64,000 nt of DNA, taken from Ornatilinea apprima (lineage in GTDB: Bacteria; Chloroflexota; Anaerolineae; Anaerolineales; Anaerolineaceae). The stretch covers positions 1 through 64,000 of the forward strand of contig NZ_LGCL01000022.1 in NCBI RefSeq assembly GCF_001306115.1, read 5' to 3'. Positions 59,048 through 64,000 of this stretch are shown piece by piece (within the stretch, counting starts at the first letter, position 1; each line of letters begins with the position of its first letter). The notes below the pieces were generated by a model. That model did no database searches. It saw nothing but the letters and a program-made list of their open reading frames with translations, and had not been told where the DNA came from. The translations under genes were made by a program, and so were the position numbers.

Positions 59048-60037
59048 TTAAGCTCGCGGCCAGTCCAGCAGGGTCACTTCCAGAAGCAGCTGGCGGTTGA
59101 GGTTGGCGTCCAGGCGCGCCAGGTTCTGCTCAAGGGCGGCGGTGACGGCGCGCGCGGCTGGCAGGCTGACCCGCCCGGCAAGCTGCTCAATGTCGGCCTG
59201 CCAGTCGAGGTTGACCAGCGGGGTATCGGCCCCGGCGGCGCGCATCAGCACGTCGCGCCACAGCGAAAGCCACACCAGCAGCATCTGGCGCAGCCATTCG
59301 CGCTCTTTGGTCTTCACACTTTCGGCATACGAAAAGCGCTCGCGGCGGCTGGCCTGGGCCAGACGCAGGGCGTCTTCCACCCACTCGCGGCGCAGGTCAA
59401 GCGATTCGGGTTCGGCACGCAGGTTGAGCGCCGCGCCCACCCGCCCGCCGGAGAGGTGCGCCAGGCGCTGGGCGGCTTCGGGTTCGATCTGCCAGCGCGC
59501 GGCGAGCTCGCTTTGCAATTGCGCCACGCCCATCGGGCGCAGGCGCAGCACCTCGCAGCGCGAGACGATAGTGGGCAGTAGATTCTCGGCCGAGTCGGCG
59601 GTGAGCAGCAGAATCACTTTCTCGGGGGCTTCTTCCAGGGTTTTGAGCAGGGCGTTCTGCGCGCTGACGTGCGCTTCTTCAAAGCGCAGCAGCAGCGCCA
59701 CGCGGTAGCGGGCTTCATACGGCGCCAGCGAAAGGGTGTGCTGCAACTCGCGCACCTGATCCACTTTCAGCGTGCCGCCGACCGTTTCCGCCTGCACCAC
59801 CGAGAGATCGGTGTGCTGCATACGCCCGATCTGCTGGCAGGCGCGGCAGGTTCCGCAGGGCTGGCCGGGGGCTGGCGGCTGGGTGCAGTTGAGCGCCTGG
59901 GCGAATTTGAGCGCCAGGCTGCGCCGCCCCACGCCGGAAGGTCCGGTGAAGAGGTAAGCGTGGCGGGTTTCGCCACGGGCGATGTGCTGCTGCAGCAGTT
60001 TGGCAGCCCATTCATGGCCAAGGATGTTCCATTCCAT
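59048..60037 (-). CDS. holB: DNA polymerase III delta-prime subunit
   Basis: A 329-residue clamp-loader subunit. It has the zinc module with CGTCRACQQIGRMQH, the AAA core, Sensor 1 region QNALLKTLEEAPEKV and the SRC motif VSRCEVLRL. The P-loop reads GPSGVGRRSLALKFA: the Lys of GKT is Arg, so ATP binding is probably lost, as also in the E. coli delta-prime stator. It holds the clamp loader together and contacts delta at the replication fork. No ribosome site is obvious near the ATG. It is alone rather than next to tmk. Confidence 0.88.
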   Translation of the reverse strand: MEWNILGHEWAAKLLQQHIARGETRHAYLFTGPSGVGRRSLALKFAQALNCTQPPAPGQPCGTCRACQQIGRMQHTDLSVVQAETVGGTLKVDQVRELQHTLSLAPYEARYRVALLLRFEEAHVSAQNALLKTLEEAPEKVILLLTADSAENLLPTIVSRCEVLRLRPMGVAQLQSELAARWQIEPEAAQRLAHLSGGRVGAALNLRAEPESLDLRREWVEDALRLAQASRRERFSYAESVKTKEREWLRQMLLVWLSLWRDVLMRAAGADTPLVNLDWQADIEQLAGRVSLPAARAVTAALEQNLARLDANLNRQLLLEVTLLDWPRA

Positions 60038-60505
60038 AGGCTTGATTTTAACATGGAATGGGGGATAGAAGGCCCCATCCCCCGGCCCTTACCCGCCAGC
60101 GCAGAAAAGTTAAAGTGTCCCCTCCAGATCCCCACACTGGCGGCGGCCATGCAGCCCGCCCAGTAAATCTCGTTCTTCCATGGGGGCGGACGCCCTCTGC
60201 TCGAAGTATCTTCGCTTCCCCAAAATCCAGGCATCACAGATTTTGGGGAAGTCTTGTAGGTCGGCTTGAGCGGCGGAGGAATGATTGGTGAAGATGCATT
60301 ACGAAATCGCCGCGTGAAAGCCGAAGATTCCAACACCGGCAGGTTTCGGGCGGTTTCAAGATGGTTCTACCTTAATGCCCGTGGCTCCGCCCTACGGTAG
60401 AATCAACCTGAATCTTGTGGTCTGGATGTTGGAACATTTTTAGCCGTCAAATCGTCTTGTCCCTGAGAAACAACACCTGAACCTTGCATCAATTTGGAGA
60501 TGAAA
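60038..60505. repeat. Intergenic gap with inverted repeat and dispersed repeat copy
   Basis: No gene. A 13-bp perfect inverted repeat (CTTCCCCAAAATC at 60215-60227, complement at 60239-60251) surrounds an 11-base loop. A repeat-family core, CCGGCAGGTTTCGGGCGGTT (60336-60355), follows in the same orientation as the 57.5-kb copy. Confidence 0.65.
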
Positions 60506-61352
60506 ATGATTTCGCAAATAACATCCGTTTTTACAACGCGTATTCTCGCCGCTCTACTGATGGTCTCACTGCTGCTTTGCGCCTGCGCCCCGGCCGCGCA
60601 GCCCCTCGCGCGCGTAGAGAACGCCGCCCCGGCAGACACCGCCGCCCCGCTGGTGGTGACGGCCGCGCCTGTCGACACCTTTGCCGCCCCCCGACAGCGG
60701 TTTGCCAACTGTCTCTTTGGACGCCGGCAGCCTGGCCAGCGGGTATCAGGCGGAGACGGTCCCCGCCGCTTTTGGCGGAGATTTACCCTATTGGGAGGTG
60801 CTGCCCGAATACACGCGGGTAACCCTGCAGGGCTACGCCATCAGCGATCACCTGCATGAGCCGGCGATCTACATCTACCCGGTCAGGGAACTGGAGAAGG
60901 TCAACGAAGGCGCGCGGACAGTGGTCTCCTCGCTGCAAAGCCTGCTTCAGTCACCGCAGGAGATCCCCAATATGCCCTTCCTGCCGCTGTTCAACGCGGG
61001 TCAGATGATGCACACTCACCTGCAGTACCTGGACTTTCAGAGCGGCCAGGGCTTGCGCTACCTGACCATGTTCTCTCAGGGGATTGTGCCCATCAACAAT
61101 GATGAGCTGATCTACACCTACCAGGGGCTGACCAGTGATGGCAAATACTATGTGGCTGCGGTGCTGCCCGTAACCCACACCAGCCTGCCCGCGGACGGAA
61201 GCGTGACCGGCAGCGAGCCGCCAGAATTTGTGAGCGATTACGCGGCCTATGTGGCCAACACAGCGGCTTCGCTCAATACCCAGGCAGCCAACACCTTCAC
61301 GCCCGACCTGACCCAGCTGGATGCGATGATGAGTTCATTGGAAATTAAATAA
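60506..61352 (+). pseudogene. Predicted lipoprotein gene interrupted by a homopolymer frameshift
   Basis: The frame starts at 60506 (GGAG six bases before) with a signal peptide and the lipobox LLCAC. It runs through a Pro/Ala linker into the C6 run at 60687-60692 and then falls out of frame. The rest of the protein (SGLPTVSLDAGSLASGYQ on to 61352) is in another frame; removing one C joins them into about 281 residues. The body has the conserved-looking MPFLPLFNAGQMMHTHLQYL and GIVPINNDELIYTYQGLT; I recognise no named family. It may be a sequencing error, a decayed gene or a slippage site. Confidence 0.7.
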
Positions 61353-61474
61353 GGGATTGGATGCTGAGAAGAGAGGGCACAGCCGAAATCTTTCTTAAGA
61401 TCAAGAAGGCTTAAAACTGGGAGAGAATCTGTGAGTGAGAAAGGCTAAACTCTCAAGGTCTTAAAAGATGGTTG

Positions 61475-61529
61475 GTTGCGGGCGGAGATCAAAGCTGGTT
61501 TAATGCTCATTGCTTTGTTCGCCCGCAAC
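61475..61529. repeat. Inverted repeat downstream of the lipoprotein gene
   Basis: GTTGCGGGCG (61475-61484) and its complement CGCCCGCAAC (61520-61529), separated by 35 bases; the bases are shared in part with the dispersed repeat family. Confidence 0.5.
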
Positions 61530-61574
61530 ACCACCCTACAAAGAAAAAGTATTAAGTGTCGTTTGTATCATCTG

Positions 61575-62393
61575 TTACCCGCGCAGCAGGTGGTCGAGGT
61601 CGTCAAAACCCACGCGCGAGGTGCAGTCGAGACTGATGGGGGTAACGGCCACCATGCGGTCAAACAGCACGGTGTACATTTCCGAATCGGGTTCCACGTC
61701 CCGCGGGGTTACGGGGACGGGGTTGCCGCCGATGCGCGCCGCGTCTTCCAAACTGCCGTTTCTTTCGATGAAGGTGTCGTAGCCGGGGTGGCGCGAAATG
61801 CGCGTAACCCGCCAGGGGGTATCGGGGGTGGCGTTGGAAGGGATGTTGAGGTTGATCACGTCCACGTCAAAGGGCATTTGCTTTTCCAGCAGTTGGCGCG
61901 CAAAGCGCGCTACAAACACCGCCGCGGCGCTGAAATCCACTTCTTTGGAATGGCTGTAAACCAGGCTGGGGTCTTCCAGCTCCAGCGAGGCCGCCAGGGC
62001 CGGAATGCCAAACGATGCGCCTTCCATGGCCGCGCCCAGCGTGCCCGACATGCCGATGCTGGTGCCGATATTCAGCCCGTAATTGATGCCCGACACGATC
62101 AGGTCGGGGTGGCGCGGTAGAATCTCGAGCACGCAGTGATCCACCACCTGGGCGGGCGTGCCGCCCACCGAGTAGATGGTCCACTCCTGCCCGTGCACCA
62201 CCAGGGTTTTGGTGGTGATGCGCCCGTCGGAAGTAACCGGCGAGCTGCGCCCGGTGCCGGTGGATTGGTCGCGCGGGGCGGCCACCCACACATAGCCCAG
62301 TTCCGATAAAGCTTCGGCGGCTGCCCACAGGCCGGGCGAGTCGATACCGTCGTCATTGGTCAATAAAATTTGTTTCTTATCCGTGGTTGCCAT
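61575..62393 (-). CDS. surE: 5'/3'-nucleotidase SurE
   Basis: A 272-residue nucleotidase. It starts MATTDKKQILLTNDDGIDSPG, where NDDG is the metal site. Next come the AAPRDQSTGTGRSSPVT loop and the SGINYGLNIGTSIGMSGTLGAAMEG block, all standard SurE. It removes phosphate from nucleoside monophosphates and polyphosphate and acts in the cytoplasm under stress or in stationary phase. AAAGGA lies before the ATG at 62393; a longer frame to 62492 has no support. It is monocistronic. Confidence 0.93.
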   Translation of the reverse strand: MATTDKKQILLTNDDGIDSPGLWAAAEALSELGYVWVAAPRDQSTGTGRSSPVTSDGRITTKTLVVHGQEWTIYSVGGTPAQVVDHCVLEILPRHPDLIVSGINYGLNIGTSIGMSGTLGAAMEGASFGIPALAASLELEDPSLVYSHSKEVDFSAAAVFVARFARQLLEKQMPFDVDVINLNIPSNATPDTPWRVTRISRHPGYDTFIERNGSLEDAARIGGNPVPVTPRDVEPDSEMYTVLFDRMVAVTPISLDCTSRVGFDDLDHLLRG

Positions 62394-62537
62394 TGTGAAT
62401 CCTTTGCGTGCATGGGGCGCTGCCCCGAATATTTGGGTGAAAACCTGCCCCCAATTGTAACCCGCTTTGCGGCTCTTTGCCTGCCGGGCCAAAAATGGGA
62501 CAGCGGCGGGCGTGTTGGTTTTTTCGTCAAAAGGGTC

Positions 62538-62543
62538 TATACT
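62538..62543 (+). promoter_or_regulatory. -10 box for the last gene
   Basis: TATACT at 62538-62543, about 125 bases before the ATG at 62668. The leader between includes a GC-rich inverted segment (about 62590-62632). Confidence 0.4.
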
Positions 62544-62667
62544 GAGTGATTAAGGTAGAACAAACACAGTCCGCAGCCCAAAAGCGGAGGAAGCCCGGCG
62601 GGAGGCTGCGCAGCTCCTGGCAGCAGCCGCGCTGATAAAGAGATAAGAAAGGGGGCCGGAGAAGAAT

Positions 62668-64000
62668 ATGGATTTTCAAACCGCTGAGCGACAATACCAG
62701 GTCTTACGAAAAGCCTTGGAGGCCGGGCGAATTTCGCCGGAAGAATACCGCGCGCTGGTAAAGCGCATTGTGGTCTACGATGAGCAAAATCGCCGCTGGC
62801 AGTTGGGACCGGCCTCGGGTGAGTGGCACCGTCTGGACGGCAAGCAGTGGGTGAAAGACACGCCCCCTGCCCCGGCGGAAGAACAGCCGGGTGAACCCCA
62901 GCCCCCCGCTGCGCAAGCCGAGCCGCCTGCCGCGGCCAGCGTTGAGCAGACCTCTCCCGGCCAGCAGCCTGCCGTGATGGATTTTCCCGCGCCGCCTGCC
63001 GCACCCGCCGCGTCTCAACCGGCTGCCGCCGCGCCGCCGAAAAAAGCGCGCAAGCCCGCGCCCCCACCCAAAAAGAAGAGCTTTGTGGCGCGGTACTGGC
63101 CGCTGCTGGCGCTGGGTCTGATTCTGCTGGGCGGGTTGGTACTGGCCGGCCTGTATGTGCTCGGCCAATACCTGCTGCCCGAAACCGGCCTGGCCGGTCT
63201 GGTGCAGCCGGCCATCCAGGATACCGCCACCCCCGCCGCGCCCACCCCCGCGGCTGCGGAAAGCTGGCTGCCCGGCACCTGGAAGCGCAGCGGAGAAGAC
63301 GCGGCCTACGATATTTTCTACCAGTTCGCCCCCGACGGACGCTTTGTGAAAACCTCGCCCTCCTTGCGCGAGACGCAGGGCTTTGGCGTGTACCGGGTGT
63401 TGGAAGGCCGCGAGTTGCTGCTGCTCTTCAGCGGCGCGGCTGCCGAGAGCATTCCCTTCCAATTTGATGGTGAGAACAACCTGCTGCTGTACGGCGTGCG
63501 TTTCACGCGCAGCGATGAATCAGTTGGCGCGCCGCTGGCCACCCCGTCCGCGCCCGGCAGCCTGCCGGTCAGCACGCAGGGGCTGCCGCTGATGGACGAT
63601 TTTTCCAACATCTACAGCGGCTGGAGCCAGGAGACCAGTCCCTTTGCCTCTTATGGCTACGAAGAGGGCAAGTACAGCATCGCCATTTTGGAGAAAGACC
63701 TGCTCTTCTTCCCGGTGCTGCGCGATAATTCGCTCAATGCCGGGGACGTGGTGCTGGAGGTGAAAGCCGAAAACGCCAGCGGTGAAGAAACCACCGCCGC
63801 CGGCCTGATCTGCCGCCTGAACCAGCCGGGCACCAGTTTCTATACCTTTGAAGTGAGCTGGGACGGCGGCGTGTTCATTGGCAAGTACATTGACGGCGTG
63901 TGGACCGAGCTGGCGCGCCAGTCCGATCATCCGGCAGTGCAGCGCGGGGACCTGCCCAACCGCCTTAAGGCGGTCTGCCTGGGGCAAACCCTGGAGCTGT
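62668..64000 (+). CDS. Membrane protein with N-terminal SHOCT-like and C-terminal LamG-like domain, truncated by the window end
   Basis: At least 444 residues, open at the right edge. Residues 1-60 are a short helical unit (FQTAERQYQVLRKALEAG ... EEYRALVKRIVVYDE), then a basic/Pro-rich linker, a membrane helix at about 145-170 (WPLLALGLILLGGLVLAGLY) and an outer region. A lipocalin-like module (GTWKRSGEDAAYDIFYQF) precedes a beta module starting LMDDFSNIYSGW that matches the lipoprotein at 15340. GGAG lies six bases before the ATG. It is a type II membrane protein exposed outside. Role unknown. Confidence 0.75.
   Translation, partial: MDFQTAERQYQVLRKALEAGRISPEEYRALVKRIVVYDEQNRRWQLGPASGEWHRLDGKQWVKDTPPAPAEEQPGEPQPPAAQAEPPAAASVEQTSPGQQPAVMDFPAPPAAPAASQPAAAAPPKKARKPAPPPKKKSFVARYWPLLALGLILLGGLVLAGLYVLGQYLLPETGLAGLVQPAIQDTATPAAPTPAAAESWLPGTWKRSGEDAAYDIFYQFAPDGRFVKTSPSLRETQGFGVYRVLEGRELLLLFSGAAAESIPFQFDGENNLLLYGVRFTRSDESVGAPLATPSAPGSLPVSTQGLPLMDDFSNIYSGWSQETSPFASYGYEEGKYSIAILEKDLLFFPVLRDNSLNAGDVVLEVKAENASGEETTAAGLICRLNQPGTSFYTFEVSWDGGVFIGKYIDGVWTELARQSDHPAVQRGDLPNRLKAVCLGQTLEL

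Noticed and set aside
60494..60859. Separate short gene for the first frame of the broken lipoprotein
   Set aside because: After the C6 run its translation turns Arg/Gly-rich and meaningless; it belongs with the downstream frame.

Overview
The window looks like a piece of chromosome from an anaerobic Chloroflexota bacterium, most likely of the class Anaerolineae. This is inferred from the gene content, because no rRNA or other marker gene is present. The pointers are a GC-rich genome, lipoproteins with 'TPTP' linkers, a two-gene SufC-SufB Fe-S system beside a superoxide reductase, a ferredoxin, an FMN-riboswitch-controlled RibX/RibY-type transporter, an R3H-domain SpoIIIAA-like ATPase, MutS2, a translin-family protein and a large SARP/STAND regulator. 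I found no tRNA, rRNA, CRISPR array or transposase gene.

Layout. 0-9 kb: tail of a glutamate dehydrogenase gene, a small membrane protein, a VOC protein, an ABC-2 exporter whose ATPase is degenerate and frameshifted at its start, a secreted metzincin protease with fibronectin repeats, and a GH13_18-like protein that seems to have lost its catalytic residues, with a histidine phosphatase. 9-24 kb: ferredoxin, mutS2, a 1,170-residue SARP-type regulator, a lipoprotein, a HEAT-like protein, ssb, a translin-like protein, then nadK, a B-box membrane protein, recN and a LysM protein. 24-31 kb: a GNAT-like protein, an R3H ATPase, thymidylate kinase, two tandem lipoproteins that each fuse a DsbA-like thioredoxin to a cyclophilin, and a PrsW-like membrane protease. 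31-42 kb: acyltransferase, membrane glycosyltransferase-like protein, membrane methyltransferase, ComEC with a dead C-terminal hydrolase domain, a Yip1 protein, a PTS EIIC-like transporter with a structured leader, and a MerR regulator cotranscribed with a von Willebrand A protein.

42-47 kb is an accessory region: a 233-bp tandem repeat, then an AT-rich island with an acetyltransferase, an unknown protein, a PD-(D/E)XK protein and an MvaI/BcnI-type restriction-modification pair. 47-51 kb is a tight operon for glucosylglycerate-type solutes: a GT4 glycosyltransferase, a glucosyl-3-phosphoglycerate synthase fused to universal-stress-like domains, and a histidine phosphatase. 51-54 kb carries sufC-sufB, superoxide reductase and a TetR regulator. 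54-57.5 kb is an FMN riboswitch, terminator and three-gene flavin transporter. 57.5-64 kb holds a membrane protein, holB, a frameshifted lipoprotein, surE and a truncated membrane protein.

Themes. Several genes carry catalytically degenerate versions of enzyme domains (ABC ATPase, GH13, ComEC hydrolase, HolB P-loop). A family of non-coding GC-rich repeats occupies intergenic gaps. Several genes have a TATAAT box so close to the ATG that their mRNAs should be leaderless or nearly so. Two reading frames appear to break at G/C homopolymers and one just after its start codon, which may be assembly error or biology.
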